A model generated the notes under the pieces. That model saw only the letters and a program-made list of their open reading frames with translations, made no database searches and was not told the origin of the DNA. 64,000 bases of DNA from CBEULR01 sp965544035 (GTDB lineage Bacteria; Bacillota; Desulfotomaculia; Desulfotomaculales; Desulforudaceae), in the NCBI GenBank assembly GCA_965544035.1, contig CBEULR010000001.1, positions 124,001 through 188,000 of the forward strand, in the 5' to 3' direction. The position numbers were made by a program, and so were the translations under genes. Shown here piece after piece: positions 56,802 to 64,000 of this stretch. Numbering within the stretch: position 1 is the stretch's first letter; each line of letters opens with the position of its first letter.

Positions 56802-57818
56802 TTATGCCAGACGGCGGCCCACGGCTTCGGCCACCGGTTTGATCTGCTGCATAAGCAGAGCAAAATTGTCGGGCGTCAACGACTGCGCCCCGTCACACAG
56901 TGCCTCGGCGGGATTCGGGTGTACCTCTACCAGTAGTCCATCCGCACCCGCGGCTACGGCCGCCCTGGCCATGGTGTTTACGAACTTCCACTTGCCAAGG
57001 GCATGGCTCGGATCGACAATCACCGGCAGATGGGACAGGTGCTTCACTACGGCGACGGCCGAGAGGTCCAGCGTGTTGCGCGTGTAGTTTTCAAAAGTTC
57101 GAATACCCCGCTCGCAGAGAATTACATTCGGATTGCCCGAGGAAAGTATGTACTCGGCCGACATCAACCATTCTTCAATAGTCGAGGAGAGTCCTCGCTT
57201 GAGCAGTATCGGCTTTTCCACCGACCCGAGTTCACGGAGCAGGCAAAAATTCTGCATATTGCGTGTTCCCACTTGGATGATGTCGGCGTAACGGGCCACA
57301 ATGGGCAGGGTGTTGACGTCCATAACTTCGGTCACCACGGCCAGCCCGTAGCGTTCGCGTGCCTCGGCCAGCAGTTTCAACCCCTCTTCGGCCATCCCCT
57401 GAAACGAGTACGGCGAGGTGCGCGGCTTGTAAGCGCCGCCGCGCAGAATCGTCGCTCCGCAGGCTTTTACGCGTTCGGCTGCGGCAAACAGCTGTTCCCT
57501 GCTTTCCACGGCACACGGACCGGCCATTACGTGCACGGCTGTACCGCCGATTTCAAGATTTCCTACTTGTATCACCGTATCGTTCGGGTTGAATGCACGG
57601 CTGGCCAGTTTGTACGGCTGAAGGATGGGAACGACGGACTCGACCCCGGGAAGGGCCTCCAGGTTCATCTCACTGAGCCGCGTTTTATCGCCGATCGCGC
57701 CGATGATGGTACGCTCTACACCTTGGGAAAGGTGAATACTAAACCCGTGTTCTTGCAGCTTGGTTACCACACCATCTATTTCTATCCGGGTTACGTTATG
57801 CGTCATAATAATAATCAT
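56802..57818 (-). CDS. aroF: 3-deoxy-7-phosphoheptulonate synthase (DAHP synthase, AroF/beta type)
   Basis: A 338-residue enzyme starting at ATG 57818 (GGAGGG nine bases upstream). An N-terminal ferredoxin-like regulatory domain (about residues 1-70) precedes the type I-beta barrel: VMAGPCAVESREQLFAAAER, RGGAYKPRTSPYSFQG, VGTRNMQNFCLLRELGSVEK, PILLKRGLSSTIEEWLMSAE and PVIVDPSHALGKWKFV. It condenses PEP and erythrose 4-phosphate. It is the pathway entry enzyme in this operon and a likely target of aromatic feedback through the N-domain. Confidence 0.96.
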   Translation of the reverse strand: MIIIMTHNVTRIEIDGVVTKLQEHGFSIHLSQGVERTIIGAIGDKTRLSEMNLEALPGVESVVPILQPYKLASRAFNPNDTVIQVGNLEIGGTAVHVMAGPCAVESREQLFAAAERVKACGATILRGGAYKPRTSPYSFQGMAEEGLKLLAEARERYGLAVVTEVMDVNTLPIVARYADIIQVGTRNMQNFCLLRELGSVEKPILLKRGLSSTIEEWLMSAEYILSSGNPNVILCERGIRTFENYTRNTLDLSAVAVVKHLSHLPVIVDPSHALGKWKFVNTMARAAVAAGADGLLVEVHPNPAEALCDGAQSLTPDNFALLMQQIKPVAEAVGRRLA

Positions 57819-57822
57819 GTGA

Positions 57823-58914
57823 TCAACCCTCCGTGAGCACTCTTTCCAGCGCCCGGATAAACTTTTCATTCTGTTCCCGGGTGCCGACCGTTACGCGAAG
57901 TTGAGTCTTGTAGCCGAAACCGCCTCTGATGATCACACCTTGCTGCAGCATTTTCTCAAACACTGTGCGCTCATCACGGCCGGCATCAAATAGAATAAAG
58001 TTTGCCTCGGACGGAATGTAGGGGATTCCCATGCGGTCGAATTCCCGGTATAGATATCGCTTTTCCCGGCTGTTTGTGCTGAGAACCTTCTGCAGGTGTT
58101 CATCGTCCCGGAGTGCGATCTCGGCCGCCGCCTGGGCCAAAGCGTTAACATTGAACGGTTCGCGAACTCTTTCAAGTAAAGCGATGACTTCGGGGTCGGC
58201 TAGAGCGTAACCTACGCGGAGCCCGGCCAAACCAAAGCACTTGGAAAAGGTGCGTAGAACCACCACCTGGCTGTTGCCGTTCTTGAGATATTCAAGCCCG
58301 TCAGGATACTGGGGGTCTTCGACATACTCAAAGTAGGCCTCATCCAATACCACCAGGCAGGTATCGGGTATCTCGGCGAAAAACCGATCCATTTCAGTCC
58401 TGGTGACGATGGTGCCGGTAGGGTTGTTGGGATTGCAAATATAGACAAGTTTTGTGCGTTCTGTAACGGCGTCCCGCATTGCCTGCAGGTCAATTCTGCC
58501 GTCGCGCAACTCCACTTCGACTGCCTCGGCATTCATCATGCGGGCAAGAGGGACGTAGCGCGGAAAACTGGGCGTAGGCGCCACGATATGATCACCCGGG
58601 TTCAAGAAGGCGAGTGAAAGCTGCTGGATCAGTTCGTTAGAGCCGTTTGCCAGAATGATCCGGTCGCTGTCCACCTGGTAGCGAGCGGCCAGGGCATTCT
58701 TGAGCCGATAACTGCTGCCGTCCGGATAGAAGTGAACTCTATCCAAAGCCTCTGCCAAAGCCTTCAACGCAAGAGGCGAAGGACCGAGCGGATTCTCATT
58801 GGAGGCCAGCTTAACCACCTCGGTCAGACCGAGTTCACGCTGTACCTCTTCGATCGGCTTACCGGGTTTGTAGACGGCCAGACCGCTGATGTTTGGACGC
58901 GCCGGAGTCTTCAA
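57823..58914 (-). CDS. hisC: HisC-family aminotransferase
   Basis: About 363 residues; TTG 58914 has GAGAGG ten bases upstream. It is a fold-type I PLP enzyme: SGLAVYKPGKPIEEVQRELG at the start, LASNENPLGPSPLALKALAE, ILANGSNELIQQLSLAFLNP, YICNPNNPTGTIVTR and the PLP lysine in VVLRTFSKCFGLAGLRVGY. By sequence it is histidinol-phosphate aminotransferase-like. Since it lies in the operon with aroF, tyrA and aroA and no other his gene is visible, it probably also, or mainly, transaminates aromatic keto acids. Confidence 0.93.
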   Translation of the reverse strand: MKTPARPNISGLAVYKPGKPIEEVQRELGLTEVVKLASNENPLGPSPLALKALAEALDRVHFYPDGSSYRLKNALAARYQVDSDRIILANGSNELIQQLSLAFLNPGDHIVAPTPSFPRYVPLARMMNAEAVEVELRDGRIDLQAMRDAVTERTKLVYICNPNNPTGTIVTRTEMDRFFAEIPDTCLVVLDEAYFEYVEDPQYPDGLEYLKNGNSQVVVLRTFSKCFGLAGLRVGYALADPEVIALLERVREPFNVNALAQAAAEIALRDDEHLQKVLSTNSREKRYLYREFDRMGIPYIPSEANFILFDAGRDERTVFEKMLQQGVIIRGGFGYKTQLRVTVGTREQNEKFIRALERVLTEG

Positions 58915-58940
58915 TGATAGTCGACCTCTCTTCGTGCGTA

Positions 58941-58968
58941 ATTTTAAACAAAATGTTAACACTGTCGA
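58941..58968 (-). promoter_or_regulatory. Possible promoter of the hisC-aroF-tyrA-aroA operon
   Basis: On the minus strand TCGACA (58968-58963) and TAAAAT (58946-58941) are separated by 16 bases, about 25 bases upstream of the hisC start. It lies in the 164-base gap after the HD-GYP gene. Confidence 0.4.
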
Positions 58969-59078
58969 GCAAGGTGCGCAACCACTTATTTACACCGTTG
59001 GCGGACAGCCGGCGTATTTCGCGGAAAGCTGCACCTGCCTGCTGTCTGTTGTGTGGGTGTTTCAAGGCTGATCGGCGG

Positions 59079-60200
59079 TTAGGGATTAAGCAGTTCGTTA
59101 AGAGTATCAAGGCGTTCGCTTAGGCTGGCCACCTCTATCTCTTCAAGTACACGTGATACCCAGAGGTTTTCTTGAACGGTGGAAATTTCGTAAGGGGCAA
59201 CAGGTTTGCCCTCGGCATTAAGAAGAACCCGCACATTCGGAAAGAATGAAGAGCCTTTAGGAGTATCTACGGTGACACCAATCAGGCCGCAATTGAGTTC
59301 GACGACCGTGCCGGCCGGGTATGCGGCAACATTTTCCATAAATGCCTGGACTAAGCGTGCTTCGAACCACCAGTCTCCTGCTCCCGATAACAGTTCCAAC
59401 GCGTTGCAGGGGCGCTGCGCAGACCGGTAGCAGCGATCCGAAGTCAGAGCGTCAAAAACGTCCGCAATCCCGGTTATCTGGGCGAATACATCGATGTCCG
59501 AACCCTTCAGACCGCGAGGGTAACCGTCGCCGTTGTAGCGTTCGTGATGGGCGTAGGCAATCTCGGCTGCCTCGGGGTGATCCCTGAGCATATTTCGTCC
59601 GTACGTCGTGTGCTTCTTGACTTCCTCAAACTCCTCACGAGTGAGCACGTCGGGTTTGTTCAGGATTTGGGATGATATATGTACTTTGCCGACATCGTGT
59701 AGCAAAGCCCCCATTCCCAAGTCAAACAAACGGCTTCGCCCATATCCAAGGGTAATGCCGGTCATCACAGCCAGAACGCAGACGTTTACGGAATGGTGAA
59801 AAAGGTACTCTCCCTCGGCACGAATGTCGGTTAGATTGACGACCGAAAACCGGTTATTCAGCAACTGGTCGATAATATCCTCGATCACCGGCACCAAAGA
59901 AGGGCGGCAGATGATGCACTGTGATTTCGAGGAGGTTGTTTCTCTGAGAAGGCCCTTGACCTGCCGCACGGCGTGCGCGCGGGTTTCTTCCGAGATCACG
60001 TCGGCAACTTCAATACCGCTTGTCAGACGGTCCTCAATGTAGATAGCGGTAAAGCCGAGCTCAATCAATCGCTCTATATAGCGGCGCGTCAACACAACCC
60101 CGGCGTTGAGGTAGACCTCGCCACTCTTTCCGTATACTCTCCTAGCCAGGCGCATACCCGGGTAAAGAAGTCTCGTCGATATCCGGCGCAAGGTGCTCAC
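59079..60200 (-). CDS. HD-GYP domain protein (putative cyclic di-GMP phosphodiesterase)
   Basis: A 373-residue cytoplasmic protein. The N-terminal 130 residues have no clear domain. The HD-GYP part follows: EYLFHHSVNVCVLAVMTGIT, MGALLHDVGKVHISSQILNK (the HD pair), ITGIADVFDALTSDRCYRSA and the GYP signature HHERYNGDGYPRGLKG. Such proteins hydrolyse c-di-GMP or related dinucleotides with two or three metals; all metal residues are present. GTG 60200 has an untypical ribosome site. It lies between aroH and hisC, perhaps by chance of operon structure. Confidence 0.9.
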   Translation of the reverse strand: MSTLRRISTRLLYPGMRLARRVYGKSGEVYLNAGVVLTRRYIERLIELGFTAIYIEDRLTSGIEVADVISEETRAHAVRQVKGLLRETTSSKSQCIICRPSLVPVIEDIIDQLLNNRFSVVNLTDIRAEGEYLFHHSVNVCVLAVMTGITLGYGRSRLFDLGMGALLHDVGKVHISSQILNKPDVLTREEFEEVKKHTTYGRNMLRDHPEAAEIAYAHHERYNGDGYPRGLKGSDIDVFAQITGIADVFDALTSDRCYRSAQRPCNALELLSGAGDWWFEARLVQAFMENVAAYPAGTVVELNCGLIGVTVDTPKGSSFFPNVRVLLNAEGKPVAPYEISTVQENLWVSRVLEEIEVASLSERLDTLNELLNP

Positions 60201-60210
60201 CTCATATTAC

Positions 60211-60576
60211 TTATTCGGCGAGATCAGGTCTCAGATCAATTGCTTTGCGTAGGTAAACGTGTTTAATTTCCGATTGTTTCTTGCTCGAATTGACAAGAAT
60301 AAGAACCCGGATGCACATTGCCGGAGCATCGGGCACAGCTATTTCCTGGGCGCAAAGAAGGGGGACGTCGGACCATCCAAGCTTACGGGCGGCCGCGGCG
60401 GGAAAAGCGGCGTTGAGGTCGGGAGTCATCGTGAAAACGGCGCTGACCACGTCCTCGGTATCAAGTTCGTTACGCTCCACAATAGCCCGCAGCAGTTCGG
60501 TGGTGGCCGCCAAAATCGTCTGGCGTTCATTCTCTGTTACTGTGGTTGCCCCTCTAATACCGCGGACAGGACTCAA
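60211..60576 (-). CDS. aroH: Chorismate mutase, AroH type
   Basis: A 121-residue enzyme from TTG 60576 (AAGGAGG seven bases upstream). Landmarks are PVRGIRGATTVTENERQTI at the N-terminus with the active-site Arg, SAVFTMTPDLNAAFPAAAAR, KLGWSDVPLLCAQEIAVPDA and IRVLILVN. These match the trimeric Bacillus AroH (127 residues). It converts chorismate to prephenate, feeding the TyrA step encoded 3.5 kb downstream. Confidence 0.93.
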   Translation of the reverse strand: MSPVRGIRGATTVTENERQTILAATTELLRAIVERNELDTEDVVSAVFTMTPDLNAAFPAAAARKLGWSDVPLLCAQEIAVPDAPAMCIRVLILVNSSKKQSEIKHVYLRKAIDLRPDLAE

Positions 60577-60602
60577 GCTTTGGCCTCCTTCTCGGAAGAC
60601 GC

Positions 60603-61058
60603 TCACCGGCTGTACTTACGCTCTACCCACTCTCTGACCTGACGGATTTCTTCGTGAACCTTGAAAAACATCCGTTCAATCTCAAATCTGGACAAGGTCA
60701 GATTGGGGGGGGCGATAATCTCGATTCGGCGGAACTCCTCACGCGATATGAAGCGCAGGACACTTTCCAAAGCATCAGAAACTATGGTCAATTCCACCGG
60801 GGCATAGGCTACTTCAGCATTAATCGACTCATCGTAGACGGTATAGATCTGTCCGCCCATATCGATATCTTCAATTTGGATTCCCTGGACGGGTACATTG
60901 CGCAGAAGGGCAACGTGCTGCTCACGTATTTCCTCCGCTACCTTATCGGTGGGCTTTGTGCCGAAAAGAAAACGCCCGCGGCGGGACATTCCTCTGAAGT
61001 CAAGCCTTATCTTTGCTCGAAACTGACCGTCTGCCATACTGCCTGTGACTCGGTTCAT
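60603..61058 (-). CDS. Hypothetical protein, 151 aa, between rluB and aroH
   Basis: Not recognised. A soluble mixed alpha/beta protein: FRAKIRLDFRGMSRRGRFLF, IQGIQIEDIDMGGQIY-like middle (VPVQGIQIEDIDMGGQ), AEVAYAPVELTIVSDALESV, and a charged C-terminal helix (IERMFFKVHEEIRQVREWVE). No cysteines, signal or membrane segments are present. ATG 61058 follows GGGGGAAG by about nine bases; ATG 61037 is an alternative. The clean frame, codon use and dense gene order support a real gene. Confidence 0.7.
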   Translation of the reverse strand: MNRVTGSMADGQFRAKIRLDFRGMSRRGRFLFGTKPTDKVAEEIREQHVALLRNVPVQGIQIEDIDMGGQIYTVYDESINAEVAYAPVELTIVSDALESVLRFISREEFRRIEIIAPPNLTLSRFEIERMFFKVHEEIRQVREWVERKYSR

Positions 61059-61127
61059 TACCGCGGACTTCCCCCCTACCGAATCTTGTCATGGAACAGC
61101 AATTCTACTCGAAAGCGTGAAATCCTG

Positions 61128-61859
61128 CTAATGCTTTTGATTTCGAAACGCCCGGCGCAGCGCGTTGACTTCTTTTTCGCTGAGTAATCGATAGGACCCG
61201 GGTTTCATGCCGCGGAGCCTGATATCTCCGATACGGGTTCGTTTCAGCCTGATGACGGGGTGTCCGACTGCTTCCCACATGCGCCGGATCAGACGATTGC
61301 GTCCCTCGTGAATGGTCATTTCGAGCAGCGTCTTTTCAATGCAACTGCGCAGCACGCGAATATCGGCCGGCATTGTCGGACCGTCGTCCAATTCGATGCC
61401 CTGCCGCAGAAGGCTTATGACGTCGGAGCTCGGCCGGCCCTCCACCTGAACCTGATAGGTTTTCGGGACCCGAAACTTTGGATGGGTCAATTTGTACGAC
61501 AGATCACCATCGTTGGTAAGGAGCAGCAGACCCTCCGAATCGTAATCCAGACGGCCTACTGGATAAACCCGCTGCGGGAAGTCACCGATCAGGTCGGTCA
61601 CCTTGCGCCGATTCTGCGGGTCACTGGTGGTGGTAACGTAGCCGCGGGGCTTGTACAGCGCAAGGTAAACCGGTTTTTCCGCGCGGATTGGTTTTCCGTC
61701 AACCAAGATTCTGTCGCGGACGGGGTCGACCTTTGTACCCAGTTCACGAACCACCCTGGAATTGACCGAAACTCTGCCGTCTTCAATCAGGGCCTCGCAC
61801 TGCCGCCTTGAAGCTATTCCGGCACGGGCGAGAACCTTCTGCAGTCTTTCTTGAGCCAT
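61128..61859 (-). CDS. rluB: Ribosomal large subunit pseudouridine synthase B family
   Basis: A 243-residue enzyme starting at ATG 61859 (AGAGGTGG seven bases upstream). An N-terminal S4 RNA-binding domain (RLQKVLARAGIASRRQCEAL, then IEDGRVSVN) leads to the catalytic domain with the Asp-containing motif VGRLDYDSEGLLLLTNDGDL, YKPRGYVTTTSDPQNRRKV and EGRNRLIRRMWEAVGHPVIR. It modifies uridine in 23S rRNA; RluB and RluE types are hard to separate by eye. It follows spmA-spmB as in many spore-forming Firmicutes. Confidence 0.93.
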   Translation of the reverse strand: MAQERLQKVLARAGIASRRQCEALIEDGRVSVNSRVVRELGTKVDPVRDRILVDGKPIRAEKPVYLALYKPRGYVTTTSDPQNRRKVTDLIGDFPQRVYPVGRLDYDSEGLLLLTNDGDLSYKLTHPKFRVPKTYQVQVEGRPSSDVISLLRQGIELDDGPTMPADIRVLRSCIEKTLLEMTIHEGRNRLIRRMWEAVGHPVIRLKRTRIGDIRLRGMKPGSYRLLSEKEVNALRRAFRNQKH

Positions 61860-61878
61860 AGAAAATCCACCTCTGATA

Positions 61879-62415
61879 TCAGACCGCATAGATTAACGAT
61901 ACGATGAAGATCGAAGCAAACAAGGTGGTGAGGTCGGCGGTGAGCCCGGAAGCTACGGCGTAGCGGTACTTTCGAATGCCGACCGAGCCGAAGTACAGGG
62001 TCAGCACGTAAAAAGTGGTATCACTTGTACCCTGCATCGTGGATACCAGAAAGCCGATCAGGCTGTCCGGACCGTGCTCTTCGATCAGCTCCGAGGCTAT
62101 TCCGAGAGCCGCCCCTCCCGACAGCGGACGCATCACCGCGTGCGGGAGTACTTCCGCGGGTGCCCCGATGAGCTTAAAAACTGGGGAGACAACGGCCACC
62201 ATAATGTCCATCGCGCCCGAAGCCCTGAAAATGGTGATAGCTACGATCATGGCCACCAGATACGGGATCAGCTTGACGGCGATCTCGAACCCCTGTTCGG
62301 CCCCTTCCACGAATGATTCAAACACCCGCACGCGTCTGACAAAGGCGGCGAGGAGCACGGCCGTAATAAAGACGGGGATCACCCATTTGGATACTGCGCC
62401 CACTATATCCAGCAT
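61879..62415 (-). CDS. spmB: Spore maturation protein B
   Basis: A 178-residue membrane protein: VGAVSKWVIPVFITAVLLAA, EGAEQGFEIAVKLIPYLVAM, PLSGGAALGIASELIEEHGP and STMQGTSDTTFYVLTLYFGS. It belongs to the Gate-domain SpmB family. With SpmA it is needed for full core dehydration of spores in Bacillus. It starts two bases after the spmA stop, so both are cotranslated; rluB follows after 19 bases. Confidence 0.94.
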   Translation of the reverse strand: MLDIVGAVSKWVIPVFITAVLLAAFVRRVRVFESFVEGAEQGFEIAVKLIPYLVAMIVAITIFRASGAMDIMVAVVSPVFKLIGAPAEVLPHAVMRPLSGGAALGIASELIEEHGPDSLIGFLVSTMQGTSDTTFYVLTLYFGSVGIRKYRYAVASGLTADLTTLFASIFIVSLIYAV

Positions 62416-62417
62416 AC

Positions 62418-63008
62418 CTAATCACCCCGCGCTCTGTAAAGGCGGCGGAAGAAACGATCGGCCAGGATGGCGGCCGTCATTCCGCAGCCGGTGGCGAAAA
62501 TGGTCGGTCCGACTACGGCGGTCGGATCGCTGGACCCGTACAGGGCTCGAATGCCGATGATTACGGATGGAATAAGCGTGATGCAGCCCGTATTCAGGGC
62601 CAGGAAGGTACACATTGCGTCCGAGGCGCGATCGGGGCACGGGTTGAGCTTCTGAAGCTCACGCATGGCGATCAGCCCCATCGGAGTCGCGGCGCTGCCC
62701 AGGCCCATGATATTGGCGCTGAGATTCATTACGATTGCTCCTACCGCCGGATGATCCTTGGGAACGCTCGGGAAGAGCAACCTGACCAGAGGACGGACCA
62801 AGAATGCCAGTGCCCGGACAAGGCCGGCCTGTTCGGCGATTTTCATTATGCCCAACCAGAAGGCCATAATGGCGATCAGCCCAAACGCGGTTGTAACCGC
62901 GGTCTGCGCCCCCTCGAGTGCAGCGGTTGTCACCACCTCAATCCGGCCGTTCCAGGCGGCGGTCAACACACCCAGGATGATCATGGACAGCCAGATGTAG
63001 TTTACCAT
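62418..63008 (-). CDS. spmA: Spore maturation protein A
   Basis: A 196-residue membrane protein of the SpmA family: YIWLSMIILGVLTAAWNGRI, GLIAIMAFWLGIMKIAEQAG, MNLSANIMGLGSAATPMGLI and CTFLALNTGCITLIPSVII. It acts with SpmB in spore core dehydration. ATG 63008 is preferred over GTG 63011 by spacing from GAGGGGG. That ribosome site overlaps the 3' arm of a 9-base hairpin (63019-63048). Confidence 0.94.
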   Translation of the reverse strand: MVNYIWLSMIILGVLTAAWNGRIEVVTTAALEGAQTAVTTAFGLIAIMAFWLGIMKIAEQAGLVRALAFLVRPLVRLLFPSVPKDHPAVGAIVMNLSANIMGLGSAATPMGLIAMRELQKLNPCPDRASDAMCTFLALNTGCITLIPSVIIGIRALYGSSDPTAVVGPTIFATGCGMTAAILADRFFRRLYRARGD

Positions 63009-63018
63009 CACACTTCCC

Positions 63019-63048
63019 CCTCATAAGCTTCCGTAACAACTTATGAGG
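63019..63048 (-). promoter_or_regulatory. Hairpin overlapping the spmA ribosome binding site
   Basis: CCTCATAAG (63019-63027) and CTTATGAGG (63040-63048) form a 9-base stem with a 12-base loop. In the spmA mRNA the 3' arm ends in GAGG, which together with the following GGG is the Shine-Dalgarno sequence. Translation control is a possibility. Confidence 0.4.
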
Positions 63049-63098
63049 ACAAAGATAACGGTATTACAGAGGGCACTTGAGCAAAAAGGGCAAAAAAA

Positions 63099-63116
63099 TA
63101 GGGGGTTGCCCCCCTA
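63099..63116 (-). terminator. Intrinsic terminator overlapping the ytfJ stop codon
   Basis: TAGGGGG (63099-63105) pairs with CCCCCTA (63110-63116). On the minus strand a run of seven T follows (63098-63092). The right arm contains the stop codon of the ytfJ-like gene. Confidence 0.75.
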
Positions 63117-63503
63117 CTTTTCGCTATTTCGTTTCATTATCCGCTCAAGTTTGTCCAATATTTGTGGTGCCAGGTCGATCAGGCGGTCTGCAACCATATT
63201 CGTGTCGAGCGGCAGCAGCCGCACCTGACCTTGTCCGACGACAAGAAAGCCGAGCGGGGCGACAGATACACCGGCTCCGCTCCCTCCCCCGAAGGGGTAG
63301 ACGCTGTCTTCTCCGCCGCTGTTCACTTCAAATTCACCGCCGCCCGCCGCAAAGCCGAGAGCGACCTTCGAAATCGGGATGATTATCGTACCGTCCGGAG
63401 CCTCGACCGGGTCTCCAACCACGGTGTTCACATCCACGATGTCCTTGATGCTTTCCATGGCCGTCTTCATCAAACCCTCGATGGGGTGTTGTTCCATTCC
63501 CAT
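63114..63503 (-). CDS. ytfJ: YtfJ/GerW family sporulation protein
   Basis: A 129-residue soluble protein with the GerW-family core: IEGLMKTAMESIKDIVDVNT, VVGDPVEAPDGTIIIPISKV, LGFAAGGGEFEVNSGGEDSV, FGGGSGAGVSVAPLGFLVVG and DRLIDLAPQILDKLERIM. GerW is a forespore protein needed for germination in Bacillus. It lies upstream of spmA on the same strand with a terminator between, and directly after the DUF2953 gene. Confidence 0.92.
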   Translation of the reverse strand: MGMEQHPIEGLMKTAMESIKDIVDVNTVVGDPVEAPDGTIIIPISKVALGFAAGGGEFEVNSGGEDSVYPFGGGSGAGVSVAPLGFLVVGQGQVRLLPLDTNMVADRLIDLAPQILDKLERIMKRNSEK

Positions 63504-63517
63504 GTAAGATTCCTCTC

Positions 63518-64000
63518 CTATCTGAACCGGACTGCCTTGAGGCCTGCAATCATAATATAGCCGATTCGGATTTCAAATATGCAGTCCAGGAGAGTATGAA
63601 ACAACGGCTTCTGGAAGTTGGGCCGGACAGAGACACGCGGCACCGTTTCCAAGTGAGCATATCGAGAAACTGCCGTTAACACGGAACCCTTCAGAGACCA
63701 GGCCAACCCCGCTACAACGCCTGTCTTTGCGGCATCGTCCAGCCCGAACTCGCTAAACCATTCCAGCCGTTTTACTCTGGTGCGCTTGAAAGCATACCTC
63801 ATGGAACGGTGAAACCGAATGAAACCGCTTAAAGCCTGACGAACTGTATCCGGTATGGAAATCTCCTTCTCTTCACCCTCGGTTTCCACTCTCAGGGTAG
63901 AGTCCCGCTTTAGGTGTGCCCGTAGATCAACGAGAGGGATCGATATCTTATAGGTCAGATACCGCAGCCAGCTGATCGCGATCGTCAAGTGGTCGTCCTC
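63518..64000 (-). CDS. DUF2953 domain protein, N-terminus beyond the window edge
   Basis: The frame is open to the right edge (residues EDDHLTIAISW at the border), so at least 160 C-terminal residues are seen and the N-terminal membrane anchor typical of DUF2953 would lie outside. Visible landmarks are YLTYKISIPLVDLRAHLKRD, GLDDAAKTGVVAGLAWSLKG, VSVRPNFQKPLFHTLLDCIF and EIRIGYIMIAGLKAVRF at the end. DUF2953 genes commonly precede ytfJ in spore formers. Function unknown. A downstream TTG could mimic a start, but the family reads through it. Confidence 0.82.
   Translation of the reverse strand, partial: EDDHLTIAISWLRYLTYKISIPLVDLRAHLKRDSTLRVETEGEEKEISIPDTVRQALSGFIRFHRSMRYAFKRTRVKRLEWFSEFGLDDAAKTGVVAGLAWSLKGSVLTAVSRYAHLETVPRVSVRPNFQKPLFHTLLDCIFEIRIGYIMIAGLKAVRFR

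Noticed and set aside
1..64000. Search by eye for CRISPR arrays, tRNA/rRNA genes, insertion sequences and phage genes
   Set aside because: No regularly spaced direct repeats, no cloverleaf-type sequences and no transposase, integrase or phage structural motifs were seen.

Overview
The window reads as a chromosome segment of an anaerobic, endospore-forming, low-oxygen Firmicute (Clostridia, Peptococcaceae/Moorella-Desulfotomaculum-like). The evidence is the sporulation set (spmA, spmB, ytfJ/gerW, spoIIP and a spore-associated DUF2953 gene), a clostridial IspH-ribosomal protein S1 fusion, strong AGGAGG ribosome binding sites with many TTG/GTG starts, and several oxygen-sensitive enzymes (Fe-S fumarase, fumarate reductase). 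A TtuA-type tRNA thiolase suggests, without proving, a thermophilic lineage. No rRNA, tRNA, CRISPR array, insertion sequence or phage gene was found. Most genes lie on the minus strand.

Layout. 1-7.1 kb holds transport: the start of a branched-chain amino acid binding protein (cut by the window edge), two EamA permeases, a QueG-like Fe-S protein and a polar amino acid ABC transporter on the plus strand. 7.1-16 kb holds YedF, DUF502, PolX and a probable DASS permease-CBS-gamma-carbonic anhydrase-Usp operon. This operon is preceded by a 1-kb gene-free region that carries a promoter, several hairpins and outward-facing terminators, and has ttuA on its far side. 16-17.5 kb has a decayed macro-domain gene and a beta-lactamase-fold hydrolase.

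17.5-25 kb is the most unusual part. It contains two diverged copies of a three-gene cassette (DUF2292 small protein, TauE/SafE permease, two-helix membrane protein of about 232 aa), flanking malic enzyme and a zinc-finger protein. Both DUF2292 genes follow long leaders sharing short motifs. Both cassettes carry a near-identical RNA element that can fold into either of two mutually exclusive hairpins, one of them a terminator. 25-36 kb is a C4-dicarboxylate module: fumarate reductase (Wolinella-like subunits), two-subunit fumarase, a TRAP-TAXI transporter and a DcuS/DcuR-type two-component system. With malic enzyme and the DASS permease, this points to malate/fumarate/succinate metabolism and probable fumarate respiration or succinate oxidation.

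36-64 kb is mostly conserved housekeeping on the minus strand. It includes rhomboid, Fe-alcohol dehydrogenase, nitroreductase, DUF192, gpsA, purQ and a PurS-PurL fusion, plsY, der, a DUF512 radical SAM protein, two DUF3189 proteins, spoIIP, DUF1614, ispH-S1, plsC, cmk, the aromatic operon (aroA, tyrA, aroF, hisC), an HD-GYP protein, aroH, rluB, spmB, spmA, ytfJ and a partial DUF2953 gene running off the right edge.

All calls come from reading the sequence and remembered family features; no database search was run. Starts were often moved inward to the codon with the best-placed Shine-Dalgarno sequence.
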